A DNA stretch of 64,000 nt from Rhodopirellula baltica (GCA_002901265.1 PPHI01000074.1:62001-126000), one strand, 5' to 3'; counted from the stretch's first letter, positions 36,801 to 46,501 are shown. Notes: generated by a model not told the origin, from the sequence alone. Numbers and translations are program-made.

Positions 36801-36878
36801 CCAGAGGGGTTGGAGAAGGTGATCACCCCAGAACAGATGGCAGACCTGATCGCATTTTTAACCGCCGCATCGCGATAG
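33843..36878 (+). CDS. PVC-type dehydrogenase/HEAT/CxxCH heme protein
   Basis: 1011 residues with a signal peptide (to about ALADDF). Residues roughly 45-440 form a membrane-bound dehydrogenase-like beta-propeller (YEIQLIASEPLINSP, FADGLLWPTAIFPY). About 460-860 is HEAT-like helical repeat. The C-terminal cytochrome c domain has the heme site CAGCH (890-894) and a downstream Met region. Planctomycetes have many such proteins, thought to oxidise sugars or alcohols in the periplasm and pass electrons through the heme. Substrate unknown. Coupled to the ceramidase-like gene. Confidence 0.88.
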   Translation: MSIVRALAACGGLFGVMFWNVHPALADDFANLLPRIKPTEVSEVMDTFQVADGYEIQLIASEPLINSPVAAEWSASGELYVCEMRGYSEDREAGLSRISRLTDVDQDGVYDEAIVFADGLLWPTAIFPYRDGLFVADAPNIWCLSDTNDDGVADQKRIVLTGFSTDNVQGLLNSFRWGLDHRIHVAVGTAGGKVRRPDQPESAAVSVRGFDLAFDPETFQFERTSGGAQHGMCFDDWGRKFVCSNSDHLQQVMYEDRYVSGTTSYAMPAARVSIADDGPQAEVFRISPVEPWRVLRTKLRVAGLVGGPVEGGGRAAGYFTGATGVTIYRGDAWTRDERGDPDEMIAIIGDVGSNLVHSKRLHRIQSSVANVTGTASPSGLPFVGSRIDQQREFVASTDNWFRPAQFACGPDGALTVIDVYREVIEHPKSLPPDIKRHLDLTAGRDRGRLYRVVPEGFRHRLTPNLQDADGETLVRLLSHPNAWHRETASRLIFERQDQSLVPSLRKMLGDNDPGRLKSLGRLHAMVALDGLSALAADDVRARLADSHPQVVRHAVRLAESFADNTEVVKSLAPLVKHASIDVRYQLAFSLAVFDIAERPEWLGKILMRNPSDRWMQAAIMSTVAVCDDKTAERLLLRLLDGLDDSELISDLMPVFDSLLAASTPDPTRESSQTIVEALVDAADDTAWLPLIEQVRNAGWVSAMDSVLAVKFDEKRQRLLLAASRRLGDRELPDDDRLAALQQLSRTPTRELELELLGIIEGDESLALTAAVLRAIGDDASLAVIETILARMKRWSPRLRAVACEVLFSNSAQTLVVFDAIDEGRCDVEEFPIAQWRILAERRDKSISRRAQEVVKQFQSKPRQSVIDQYQSELDDEGDVERGRAVFREQCAGCHQVGQLGHAVGPSLSSAATRGGESILVNVLDPNREVNPQYRNYIVLLSDGRTVAGMIAAENSASITLRAAEAVEQTVPRNEIEWIRDTGVSIMPEGLEKVITPEQMADLIAFLTAASR

Positions 36879-36894
36879 GTAGCGTTTGTGTGAT

Positions 36895-37233
36895 TTTGTT
36901 ACGCTGGTTGAAGTTTCAATCAGCCGCATTGGCGCTAGCCAGCGGTTGTGTGATTTCGAGCTGGATGGATCACTTAACCGCACGCTATCGCGTTTCGGCT
37001 GATGGGGTTTGTTACGCTGGTTGAAGTTTCAATCAGCCGCATTGGCGCTAGCCAGCGGTTGGGTGTTTTCGAGCTGGATGCATCACATAATCGCACGCTA
37101 TCGCGTTTCGGCTGATGGGTTTTGCTACCCTGTTTTGAGTTTCAATCAGCCGCATCGGCGCTAGCCAGCGGTTGTTTGTTTTCGAGCTGGACGGACCACT
37201 TAACCGCACGCTATCGCGTTTCGGCTGATGGGG
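36895..37233. repeat. Three tandem copies of a 113-bp structured repeat
   Basis: Three head-to-tail copies with an exact 113-bp period: 36895-37007, 37008-37120 and 37121-37233. Each unit carries the hairpin CCGC-AT-TGGC-GCTA-GCCA-GCGG near its centre (the third copy has a one-base change) and an outer pair ATCAGCCG/CGGCTGAT about 80 bp apart, so the whole unit can fold back. The copies fill most of the gap before the oxidoreductase gene and extend its frame artificially upstream. It looks like a dispersed, REP-like intergenic element. Confidence 0.9.
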
Positions 37234-37295
37234 ACGATGCGTTGATTCTTGGCGGATGCCACTTTGTGTTTTTCATTTCAACCCACTTGAGAGTG

Positions 37296-38273
37296 ATGGC
37301 GATACGTTGGGGACTGATCGGTTGTGGTGACATTGCCGAAAAACGTGTGGCGGATGCGATTGTTCGCGACGAGAACTCGGTGTTGCAGGTGGCTTGTCGG
37401 CGTGACGAGGCCAAACTTGCGGCGTTTGCGCGGAGTTACTCGGTTCCGCACAGCATGGTGGAAGCCGATGCCGTGTTTGCCCGGGATGACGTGGACGCGG
37501 TTTACATCGCAACGCCGGTCGACCTACACGCACCGCAAACACTGAGCGCAGCGGCATCTGGAAAACATGTGCTAGTCGAAAAGCCAATGGCGCTCGACGC
37601 GATCCAGTGCGAGCTGATGATCCAGGCTTGCGAGCGAGCCGGGGTATCGCTGGGCGTCGCCTATTACCGGCGATTCTATCCGGTGGTGCGGCGTGTCCGC
37701 GAATTGATCACGTCAGGGAAGCTTGGCCGTCCGCTGTCGATCCTGGCGACGACTGGCAACGCAAACCGTTTTCCTGCGGATGATTGGCGCGTGATCCGAT
37801 CGCGTGGTGGTGGCGGACCGTTGATGGATATCGGCAGTCACCGATTGGATTTGTTTGTCGACCTATTTGGCGAAGTGGTGGATGTGAAAGCCAAGTGTTC
37901 GCGTTCGCCTGACTTCGAATCCGAAGACATGGCGACGTTGTTATTGGAGTTCAAAACGGGCCAGCATGGTGTGCTGCAGTGTTATTTTGGCACTGTTAAC
38001 ACGCCTGATCGGTTGGAGGTAATCGGAACCGACGGGCGCGTGACGATCGATGATTTGAACGAGGGCGGAATGGTTTTGGTGGACGCTAGTGGGGAGTCTC
38101 ACGAGCACCATCCGCCGCACGAAAACTTTCATGCGCCGTTGGTCAGTGACTTCGCCGCGTCGGTGCTGGGCGGGCGGACGCCACGTGTCAGTGGCCGAGA
38201 TGGAAAGCTGGCAAGCGACATTATCGAGGCGGCATACGCAGGGTTCCCGATCGCCGGATCGGGTGAGCCTTGA
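37296..38273 (+). CDS. Gfo/Idh/MocA family oxidoreductase
   Basis: 325 residues from the ATG at 37296 (AIRWGLIGCGDIAEKRV). The frame remains open upstream, but those residues come from the 113-bp repeats. The Rossmann domain carries GLIGCGDIAEKR, and the conserved EKPMALDAIQCE motif, with the catalytic Lys of EKP, is present. The C-terminal domain is the usual beta sheet (MDIGSHRLDLFVDLFGEV). It oxidises or reduces a sugar or inositol with NAD(P), substrate unknown. No operon partner is close; the glycine cleavage genes begin 380 bp later. Confidence 0.9.
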   Translation: MAIRWGLIGCGDIAEKRVADAIVRDENSVLQVACRRDEAKLAAFARSYSVPHSMVEADAVFARDDVDAVYIATPVDLHAPQTLSAAASGKHVLVEKPMALDAIQCELMIQACERAGVSLGVAYYRRFYPVVRRVRELITSGKLGRPLSILATTGNANRFPADDWRVIRSRGGGGPLMDIGSHRLDLFVDLFGEVVDVKAKCSRSPDFESEDMATLLLEFKTGQHGVLQCYFGTVNTPDRLEVIGTDGRVTIDDLNEGGMVLVDASGESHEHHPPHENFHAPLVSDFAASVLGGRTPRVSGRDGKLASDIIEAAYAGFPIAGSGEP

Positions 38274-38513
38274 GGGCTCGCCGAACAGACGGCTGCTGCG
38301 CAATTTCGCAAAAAACAGGCGTGTTTGTTCGACTTCGCGAGTGAATCCGATCGCAGTTGCAACTCGAGGGGAGTTTCCGTCCCATTGAGTTCAGTGACAC
38401 TGGAACCGTGATTGATATCCGGTACACTTTGAACTTATCAGGCATTCGCAGATTGCCTGTGCACCGATCGTTGACATGTTGGCCCGCGGAAACGCATCTC
38501 CTTTACTTGGTGA

Positions 38514-38605
38514 GTCACACGCTTTGTGACCTCCGGGCCCGGGTGTAATGTGTGGTGGGTACGCTGCGAGGATCGGAGAGGCTGCCGGTCCGAAATCGCA
38601 CCGGC
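38514..38605 (+). promoter_or_regulatory. Structured leader upstream of gcvT (candidate cis-regulatory RNA)
   Basis: The leader of the glycine cleavage operon holds hairpins: GTCACA (38514-38519) with TGTGAC (38525-38530), then the palindrome CCGGGCCCGG (38533-38542), and GCCGGT (38584-38589) with ACCGGC (38600-38605). A riboswitch would be plausible here because gcv operons often carry one, but I could not recognise a clear glycine-aptamer core. It is therefore listed as structure only. Confidence 0.3.
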
Positions 38606-38650
38606 TCGTCGCAGCACGTTCACACCCCCGAAAGGTCCGCGAGAGACTGG

Positions 38651-39787
38651 ATGAGTCAAGCCGAAGTATCTTCCCTGGCGCAAACCCCACTGGATCAATG
38701 GCATCGAGACGCGGGGGCCAAAATGGTGCCGTTCGCGGGCTACGAAATGCCCATTCAGTACGATTCAATTGTCAACGAGCACGAAGCTTGCCGGACGAAA
38801 GCGGCATTGTTTGACGTGTCCCACATGGGGCGGCTTCGTTTTGACGGCGACGGTTCGGCAGAGTTGCTGGACAAGTTGCTGACCCGCCGGGTGGTCGATC
38901 TGCCGGTTGGCGGCGTCCGTTATGGCACGGTTTGCAACGAGCAGGGCGGAATTCTGGACGACGTGCTGGTCTCGCATCTGAAAACGCCCAGCGATCAGTT
39001 TTACCACTTGCTGGTGGTGAACGCTTCGAATCGGGCGAAGATTGTCGAGTGGGTGAAGCAGCATCTGGACGAGTTCCCGACGGTCACCTTTTCCGATCGT
39101 ACCGAATTGACCGCGATGATTGCGGTCCAGGGCCCACTGGCGATGGAGACCTGTCGCAAGCTGTTCTCGTTTGATCCCGCACGTCTGAAATATTACCAGG
39201 CCACGATCACCGATCAGTTTTCCAAGCCGGTGATCGTCAGCCGAACCGGTTACACTGGCGAAGACGGATTCGAGTTGATCGTGCGGGCCGAAGAGGCCAA
39301 GCGGGTCTGGGAAAACGTCATGTTGGCCGGTCGCGATGCCGGGTTTGCCCCCGCCGGACTTGGGGCCCGGGATACCTTGCGGATGGAGGCGGCGATGCCG
39401 CTTTACGGCCACGAGTTGGACGAATCTACGGATCCCATCAGCGCGGGTTTGTCATTCGCTTGCAATCTGGACGATCGAGACTTTATTGGTCGCGACGTGC
39501 TTGCCAAGATCAAAGCCGAAGGGCCGAAGCGTCGCCGCATTGGGTTGTTGCCCGAAGGCCGTCGCCCGGCTCGCGAAGGTTGTGCCGTGATCAGCAAAGA
39601 TGGTCGCGAAGTTGGCACGATCACCAGCGGCGGACCGTCACCGACGTTGGGCAAGCCGATTGCGATGGCGATGGTGGACGTCGATGTCGTCGGCGAAACC
39701 GAATTCGAAATTGATATTCGCGGGAAACGTTCCGCAGCGGTTGCGACCAAGCTGCCGTTTTATCGTCGCCCGAAAACTGCTTCCTAA
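38651..39787 (+). CDS. gcvT: Glycine cleavage system aminomethyltransferase (T protein)
   Basis: 378 residues from the ATG at 38651. The in-frame upstream extension is leader sequence. The N-terminal block KMVPFAGYEMPIQY and AALFDVSHMG are as in T proteins, with RTGYTGEDGFELIV and LGARDTLRMEAAMPLYGHEL in the middle. It transfers the aminomethyl carbon from lipoyl-H protein to tetrahydrofolate, releasing ammonia. First gene of gcvT-H-PA-PB. The gap to gcvH is 34 bp. Confidence 0.95.
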   Translation: MSQAEVSSLAQTPLDQWHRDAGAKMVPFAGYEMPIQYDSIVNEHEACRTKAALFDVSHMGRLRFDGDGSAELLDKLLTRRVVDLPVGGVRYGTVCNEQGGILDDVLVSHLKTPSDQFYHLLVVNASNRAKIVEWVKQHLDEFPTVTFSDRTELTAMIAVQGPLAMETCRKLFSFDPARLKYYQATITDQFSKPVIVSRTGYTGEDGFELIVRAEEAKRVWENVMLAGRDAGFAPAGLGARDTLRMEAAMPLYGHELDESTDPISAGLSFACNLDDRDFIGRDVLAKIKAEGPKRRRIGLLPEGRRPAREGCAVISKDGREVGTITSGGPSPTLGKPIAMAMVDVDVVGETEFEIDIRGKRSAAVATKLPFYRRPKTAS

Positions 39788-39821
39788 TCTTCAACGCCTG
39801 TCTCACAAGGAATCTTGATCC

Positions 39822-40223
39822 GTGTCACGCGATAAAAGCAAATTGCTGTACGCCGAAACCCACGAATGGGTAGATATGTCCGAAGAAGGCGGACAAAAAA
39901 TTGCGACGATTGGAATCTCTGACTTCGCGATCGAACAGCTCAACGACTTGGTCTACATGGACCTACCCGAAGTTGGCAAAACGTTTGACGCCGGCGAAGA
40001 ATTCGGTGAAGTCGAGTCGGTCAAAGCGGTTAGCCCGTTGTATTGCCCCGTTGCCGGCGAAGTCATCGAAGTCCACGAAGGCTTGCCAGACAACTTGGAC
40101 GGATTGAACGACGATCCTTATGACTTCGGTTGGGTGATCAAATTGAAAGTCACCGACGATGCCGGATTGGGATCCTTGATGGATTACCCGGCCTATCAAA
40201 AGCAGTGCTCCGAATCGGCGTAA
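39822..40223 (+). CDS. gcvH: Glycine cleavage system H protein
   Basis: 133 residues, the lipoyl carrier of the complex. The lipoylated Lys68 lies in GEVESVKAVSPLYCP, and the N-terminal THEWVD is typical. It shuttles the aminomethyl group between the P, T and L proteins. Reading begins at GTG 39822. A strong palindrome lies downstream, before gcvPA. The lipoate ligase two genes on is a likely source of its cofactor attachment. Confidence 0.96.
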   Translation: MSRDKSKLLYAETHEWVDMSEEGGQKIATIGISDFAIEQLNDLVYMDLPEVGKTFDAGEEFGEVESVKAVSPLYCPVAGEVIEVHEGLPDNLDGLNDDPYDFGWVIKLKVTDDAGLGSLMDYPAYQKQCSESA

Positions 40224-40319
40224 CTGCGGCGTGCGGATCGGTTTGACCGGTCCGGCGTAGATGGAGCTTTCAGTTTTGCATGGACGGCAACGTATCACGG
40301 ATCATCGCGATCCATTGGC

Positions 40320-40350
40320 ATTGCTGCACGCGCGATCGCGCGGCAGCAAT
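40320..40350. other. Long GC-rich palindrome between gcvH and gcvPA
   Basis: ATTGCTGC (40320-40327) pairs with GCAGCAAT (40343-40350), and the inner CGCGCGA (40329-40335) pairs with TCGCGCG (40336-40342). Only the single A at 40328 is unpaired. This 15-bp stem in the 170-bp gcvH-gcvPA gap could attenuate transcription, protect the gcvTH message from decay, or be a protein-binding or repeat site. No T-run follows on the plus strand, so it is not a simple terminator. Confidence 0.6.
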
Positions 40351-40395
40351 CGACTGTGTCTTCTCTCCCGTTTGACGACCACGGAATTCTGATTG

Positions 40396-41793
40396 ATGAA
40401 AGGCTACCTGTTTCACACCGATGATGATCGCCGCGAGATGTTGCGATCGATCGGCGCTGAATCGATCGACGAAATCATTGATGACCAAGTCCCCAAAGCG
40501 TTGCAAATGCAGCGGCCTTTGGACCTGCCTACGGCCGCCGATGAGATGTCGTTGGAAGGCGAATTGCGTTCGCTAGCCGCGAAGAATTGTTCGGTCTCAA
40601 GCCACGTCTGTTTCATGGGTGGTGGCGCCTACGATCACTTCGTCCCCGCCGTCGTTGACGAGATCGCATCACGCGGCGAGTACTACACCTCGTACACGCC
40701 CTACCAAGCCGAAGTCAGCCAGGGCAACCTGCAGGTGATGTTCGAGTACGAGACCATGGTCGCCCAGATCAGCGGTTTGGACGTCAGTAACGCCAGCTTG
40801 TATGACGGCGGATCGGCCGCAACCGAAGCGGTTTTGATGGCGCTCGCGTCAGTGCGTAAACGCAACAAAGTCATCACTTCCGACGCGGTTCATCCCCAGT
40901 ACCTGGACATCTTGCGTTCGTACTTGGTCGGCATCGATGCGGAACTGGTGGTCGTCGAATCGGGCGATACCGGAACCAGCGAAGCGATCATGGACGCGAT
41001 CGACGAATCGACCGCTTGCGTGTTGATCCAGCACCCGAATTTCTTTGGCCGTTTGGAAGACGTCAAACGGATCGCCGACGTTGCCCACGAACGTGGTGCA
41101 CTGGTGATCCAGTCCTTCGATCCGATCAGCGTCGGGTTGCTGAAACGACCGGGTGACTTGGGTGTCGACATTGCCGTCGCCGAAGGCCAATGCCTGGGCA
41201 ACCCGCTTGCATACGGTGGGCCCTACTTGGGCATCATCGCATGTCGCGCGGAGTTAATGCGGCGGATGCCAGGTCGGATCGCCGGTCAGACCACGGACCG
41301 TCGTGGAAACCGTTGTTGGGTGTTGACGCTGCAAACACGCGAGCAGCACATTCGCCGGGAAAAGGCGACCAGCAATATCTGTAGCAACCAAACCTTGTTG
41401 GCTTTGCGAGCGACGGTTTATTTGAGCCTGCTGGGTCCACAGGGGCTGAAGGAGACCGCCGAACACTGTGTGGTGAAGGCGAATATGGCACGCGACCGCT
41501 TTGCCGCCAGTGAGCGGTTCGAAGTCGTTCATAGCGGGCCTGTGTTCAAAGAGTTCTTGGTCCGTGACCGCGAAGGCGACGTGATTGGATTGATGAAGCA
41601 AGCGGCAGAACACGGCTTCTTGGCCGGTGTCCCCGTGTCGGACGTTTCGGAAACCGCATGTGGCGGTCGCTATGACGACTGCTTCTTGGTGGCGGTGACG
41701 GAGAAACGCACCGAGGCCGAAATGAATCGGCTGATGGAAGTTTTAGGGTCGGCCTCGACGGTCGGTTCGGCACAATTGGCTCAAACGGTTTGA
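40396..41793 (+). CDS. gcvPA: Glycine dehydrogenase (decarboxylating) subunit 1
   Basis: 465 residues, the first half of the split P protein. It starts MKGYLFHTDDDRREML and carries the conserved SVSSHVCFMGGGAYDHFVPA-type region, YTPYQAEVSQG and NASLYDGGSAATEA. In the split form PA and PB assemble an alpha2beta2 enzyme; PB holds the PLP lysine. It decarboxylates glycine and loads the aminomethyl group on GcvH. An in-frame TTG one codon upstream is a less likely start. Confidence 0.95.
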   Translation: MKGYLFHTDDDRREMLRSIGAESIDEIIDDQVPKALQMQRPLDLPTAADEMSLEGELRSLAAKNCSVSSHVCFMGGGAYDHFVPAVVDEIASRGEYYTSYTPYQAEVSQGNLQVMFEYETMVAQISGLDVSNASLYDGGSAATEAVLMALASVRKRNKVITSDAVHPQYLDILRSYLVGIDAELVVVESGDTGTSEAIMDAIDESTACVLIQHPNFFGRLEDVKRIADVAHERGALVIQSFDPISVGLLKRPGDLGVDIAVAEGQCLGNPLAYGGPYLGIIACRAELMRRMPGRIAGQTTDRRGNRCWVLTLQTREQHIRREKATSNICSNQTLLALRATVYLSLLGPQGLKETAEHCVVKANMARDRFAASERFEVVHSGPVFKEFLVRDREGDVIGLMKQAAEHGFLAGVPVSDVSETACGGRYDDCFLVAVTEKRTEAEMNRLMEVLGSASTVGSAQLAQTV

Positions 41794-41809
41794 TAGAGGG
41801 GACTGACCG

Positions 41810-43255
<1,446 letters not shown>

Positions 43256-43266
<11 letters not shown>

Positions 43267-44026
43267 GACGCGATCGGCCGGGCGGTTGATGATGCATTGG
43301 TCACGCGATGCGTCATGGAACATGGCCGTCGATGAAGCAGTCATGCAGTCGGTTTCGGCAACTGCCGAGGCTGAGGGCATGGCTAGTGCTGTGATGCGGT
43401 TTTATAGCTGGGAACGACCGACCCTTTCGCTAGGGTACTTTCAGTCCAGCCGCGAAGCGATGCCGCGATTCGAGTCACTTGCACAGGTTCGGCGGAGCAC
43501 CGGTGGTGGGGCGATCGTTCATGATCGCGAGTTAACGTACAGTCTGACGGTGGCGACCCCACCCGGGCAACGTGGTGCGCGTCACGATTTGTACCAAGGT
43601 GTCCATGCCGCGATTGTCGAACAATTTCGTGAACTTGGCGTCACCGCTTTGCCATATCGACTCGATCGGCAGCGAATGTCTGACGAAGATGCGTTTTTAT
43701 GTTTTCAGCGGCGAACAGAAGAAGACTTAGTAGTCAGCGGCTATAAGATTGTCGGTAGCGCGCAGCGGCGAGCCAAACGAGCTGTGCTGCAACATGGCAG
43801 CGTACTGCTGAGAGCGAGTTCTGCTGCACCTGAATTGCCTGGCGCATTTGATCTGACGTCTCGTTCAATCGACCGGTTGGCGTTTGCTGAAGGTCTGGCC
43901 GCGCGGGTGGGAAGGTTGCTGCGGGTCGATTTTCGAGAATCGGAATTGACGCCGGCGGAACTCGGTGCCTGTGACCGGGTTCAACATGAGAAATATGGGA
44001 ATCAGGATTGGTTGCAACGCAGGTAG
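43256..44026 (+). CDS. Lipoate-protein ligase / lipoyltransferase family protein
   Basis: 256 residues of the LplA/LipM-type fold. The motifs are RFYSWERPTLSLGYFQ, RRSTGGGAIVHDRELTYSL and KIVGSAQRRAKRAVLQHGS, where the Lys is the likely acyl acceptor or ATP-site residue. It probably attaches lipoate or octanoate to GcvH, which is in the same operon. Whether it is a ligase or an octanoyltransferase cannot be settled here. It overlaps gcvPB by 11 bp. Confidence 0.85.
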
Positions 44027-44373
44027 TTTTCGCCAACGTTGTTTACCGCGCAGGATTGTGCCCCAAATCCCTCGAATCGTTGAAAAGAGTGCAGGTTCGG
44101 CACCCGTAGGCGGGATAACGTACTTCAGCGTTGCGGGTTGAATTGACGGTGCACCGCTGCGGCGGGGGTTCTGTTGGGTGTTGGCAATCGCCTAATTCGG
44201 ATGATTACGGCATTTTCTCAGCCAGTGTAACTGTTTACAATAAAGTCGATATACGGCAGCCCAGACGAGAAAGCTCGGTGCAAAATAGATTCGCTTCCGC
44301 ACAATCGGCGCTGTCGACTAGCGAGGGTCAATGGCCATGACCGGCCGATTTAGTCATAGGAAAAAGGTGCCGT
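44027..44373. other. Intergenic region upstream of the FHA gene
   Basis: This 347-bp gap holds only a short open frame (44131-44340) with no recognisable features and no ribosome binding site of note. The last bases before the FHA gene contain AGGAAAAAGG at suitable spacing to its ATG, a good ribosome binding site. I see no promoter that I can defend. Confidence 0.4.
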
Positions 44374-45072
44374 ATGCAAGTCAAGCTTAGGGTCATGACG
44401 GGAAGTCACGAAGGAGTCGAGATTCCTGTAACCGGCGAGAAGTTTTTGATTGGCCGTAGTGAGTCTTGCCAGTTGAGGCCTAAGAGCGACTCGATCAGCC
44501 GTAAGCATTGCATCATCGTGATCCGCGACGGGCGTGTTTTGATCCAGGACCTGAAGAGTCGCAACGGGACCTATGTCAACGAAAAGCGGTTGCCCAGCGA
44601 CCGAGCCAAGATCTTGTCACCCGGCGACCACATCAAGCTCGGCAAACTGGAATTTGAGATCGTTGTTGAGCACGGACTGAAAGGCGCCAAGAAGCCCGAA
44701 GTCGTTGATGTCAGCGACGCTGCGGCGCGAACCGTGAAAGAATCCGACAGCCGCTTTGAAGAGGTCGATGTCAACGGTTGGTTGGACGAAGCAGACCAAG
44801 TTGACCGGGTTCGTAAATTGTCAGACCCTGACACACGTCAGTTTCGGTTGGATGATCTCAAGAAGCCCGAAGAAGCTGAGTCGTCCGTCGACAAGGACCC
44901 ATCGAGTGACAGCACGGATCTTTCCGTCAACGACAGTTCGCTGTTGGAACGTTTGCGGCAGCAGAAAAAGCAGAAGAAAGGCAAGTTGCCGGACGGTCTA
45001 AAGAAGTCGATGACCGAAAGTTCAAAGGCTGCCGCCGACGATGCCTTGAAGCGATTCTTTAGCGGACGCTAA
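44374..45072 (+). CDS. FHA domain protein
   Basis: 232 residues. Residues about 1-100 are a forkhead-associated domain that binds phosphothreonine peptides: FLIGRSESCQL, SISRKHCIIVI, LKSRNGTYVNEKRL. The remainder is charged and low in hydrophobics, with a Lys-rich stretch (RQQKKQKKGKL) near the C-terminus, and looks like an adapter or linker. It probably senses Ser/Thr kinase signalling. There is no kinase beside it. A good ribosome binding site precedes the ATG. Confidence 0.9.
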   Translation: MQVKLRVMTGSHEGVEIPVTGEKFLIGRSESCQLRPKSDSISRKHCIIVIRDGRVLIQDLKSRNGTYVNEKRLPSDRAKILSPGDHIKLGKLEFEIVVEHGLKGAKKPEVVDVSDAAARTVKESDSRFEEVDVNGWLDEADQVDRVRKLSDPDTRQFRLDDLKKPEEAESSVDKDPSSDSTDLSVNDSSLLERLRQQKKQKKGKLPDGLKKSMTESSKAAADDALKRFFSGR

Positions 45073-45232
45073 TCGTCAGGCTTGGTTCAGCGTCTATCTC
45101 GACTGCCTGCGGCGTTTGCCGAGGCCATTTTGGGCCGGGCGTCACTGCGGTGACTGCCAAGATTCATATTTCTTTGGCGAATGGTTGTGCGTATCTTGGT
45201 TTCATCCGACCAACCTCCAAGAGGCGCCCCAC

Positions 45233-46501
45233 GTGGACGATCCAGCGAATCTTTCGACAGCCGTGCTGGCCAAGCAGATCATCGAGGATGACGCTGGCGC
45301 ATTTGCGGTGCTGATGAAGCGGTACCACGCATTTGTTTATGGGATTTGCTTCGCGATTCTGAAGCATCGACAAGACGCCGAAGACGCCACGCAAGAAACC
45401 TTTAGCCGAGTGCTGAGGTACCTTGATCGTTGGGACCCACGACGCCCGTTTGAACCTTGGTTGGCGACCGTCGCCGGGAATCGATCGCGAAGTCATCTTG
45501 CCAAGCGACGAATGCACTCGCCGCTGACCGAATCGGCAGAACCTCAATCAAGTGCAATGACGCAGAGTTTGGCTGCGTCCGCTTTCGAAGAGGAGATCCG
45601 TTTGGCGATGCAGGGACTTACTGATCGCCAGCGCACCGCGTTCGAATTGTTTCATCAATCCGAATTGTCGTACGAAGAGATTTCCAAGCGGATGGATTGT
45701 CCAATCGGCACTGTCAAAACGTTGGTCCATCGGGCGCGAAAAGGGATGATCGAATCGCTGCGAGAGCGCGAGGTTTGCAAACCAGGGGACGAACCCCAAA
45801 CGGCGGAGGGCTTCCTAATGAATTGTGATCAATTCGAAGAACGACTCAACGAACTTCTCGATCAGCGACTGCCAATCGAAGGAGACGCACAACTGGCGCG
45901 GCACGTCCGTCATTGCGACCGTTGTAATGAGACTTATCGGTTGTGGGCGGCAATTGAAATCCAGCCGGTGGAAGGGATTCGCCAACCGGAGTTCGTCTCC
46001 GAACGTAGCGATCGTGCCGGTTGGCTGCGAGTATCGCCCGCGGCAAGAAGGGGATTGGTGTTGGCGGCGGCATTGCTCGTCGCCGTCGGTGTTCGACTGA
46101 TTCCGATGGGAATGCTGGACGACGCCCCGGTTGCGATCCAAAATACGAGTGTGGACAACGGTGCGTTGGTGATCGCGCAGTCGCAACCGGTCGAAGAGAC
46201 GGTCGAGAACGAAGACGTGCTCGATCCTGTTCTGTTGCACTGGCAAGACAGTGCCGATTGGTGGAACTTCGTCGACGAGGAAGCCTTCGTGGCGACCACC
46301 AAACCGGCGTTCGAATCCGTGCGGCTAGGTGTTGAGCCAATCGGTCGATCGATGAAGCGAGCTTTTGCGATCCTGATTTTCCAGCCGACACACCAAGTGG
46401 AAGTGACGACGCCGGAGCAGACTCCCGTTTCGTTCCGTGAGCAAACTTCGTTGAACCCGATTCCAGCCAGCTTCGGTCCCACCAGTGGCGTGCTCGCGTA
46501 G
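45233..46501 (+). CDS. ECF sigma factor fused in frame to a ZAS anti-sigma factor
   Basis: 422 residues from the GTG at 45233, with AGAGG a suitable distance upstream. The frame is open to 45116, but that stretch is unlike sigma factors. Residues 1-190 are an ECF sigma factor: sigma-2 (DAEDATQETFSRVLRYL) and sigma-4 (LTDRQRTAFELFHQSELSYE, then GTVKTLVHRARKG). From Met196 there is an anti-sigma part with a ZAS zinc motif H-x3-C-x2-C (HVRHCDRC), a membrane helix (GLVLAAALLVAVGVRL) and an exported C-terminal domain. Normally these are two proteins. The internal ATG at 45818 has its own ribosome binding site. Confidence 0.85.
   Translation: MDDPANLSTAVLAKQIIEDDAGAFAVLMKRYHAFVYGICFAILKHRQDAEDATQETFSRVLRYLDRWDPRRPFEPWLATVAGNRSRSHLAKRRMHSPLTESAEPQSSAMTQSLAASAFEEEIRLAMQGLTDRQRTAFELFHQSELSYEEISKRMDCPIGTVKTLVHRARKGMIESLREREVCKPGDEPQTAEGFLMNCDQFEERLNELLDQRLPIEGDAQLARHVRHCDRCNETYRLWAAIEIQPVEGIRQPEFVSERSDRAGWLRVSPAARRGLVLAAALLVAVGVRLIPMGMLDDAPVAIQNTSVDNGALVIAQSQPVEETVENEDVLDPVLLHWQDSADWWNFVDEEAFVATTKPAFESVRLGVEPIGRSMKRAFAILIFQPTHQVEVTTPEQTPVSFREQTSLNPIPASFGPTSGVLA
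45805..45820 (+). promoter_or_regulatory. Internal ribosome binding site and ATG for a separate anti-sigma factor
   Basis: GGAGGG (45805-45810) lies 7 bp before an ATG (45818-45820) inside the sigma/anti-sigma frame. This would let the anti-sigma part be made as a free protein, so the long frame may be a read-through of two genes or a true fusion with internal start. Confidence 0.6.

Noticed and set aside
37122-37295. N-terminal extension of the Gfo/Idh/MocA oxidoreductase
   Set aside because: It translates the third 113-bp repeat copy; the Rossmann motif starts right after ATG 37296.
38552-38605. Glycine riboswitch upstream of gcvT
   Set aside because: GGAGAG and CCGAAA-like pieces occur, but the ordered aptamer core was not recognisable; kept only as a structured leader.
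44131-44340. 69-codon open frame before the FHA gene
   Set aside because: No ribosome binding site, no family signature and no coding-like composition.
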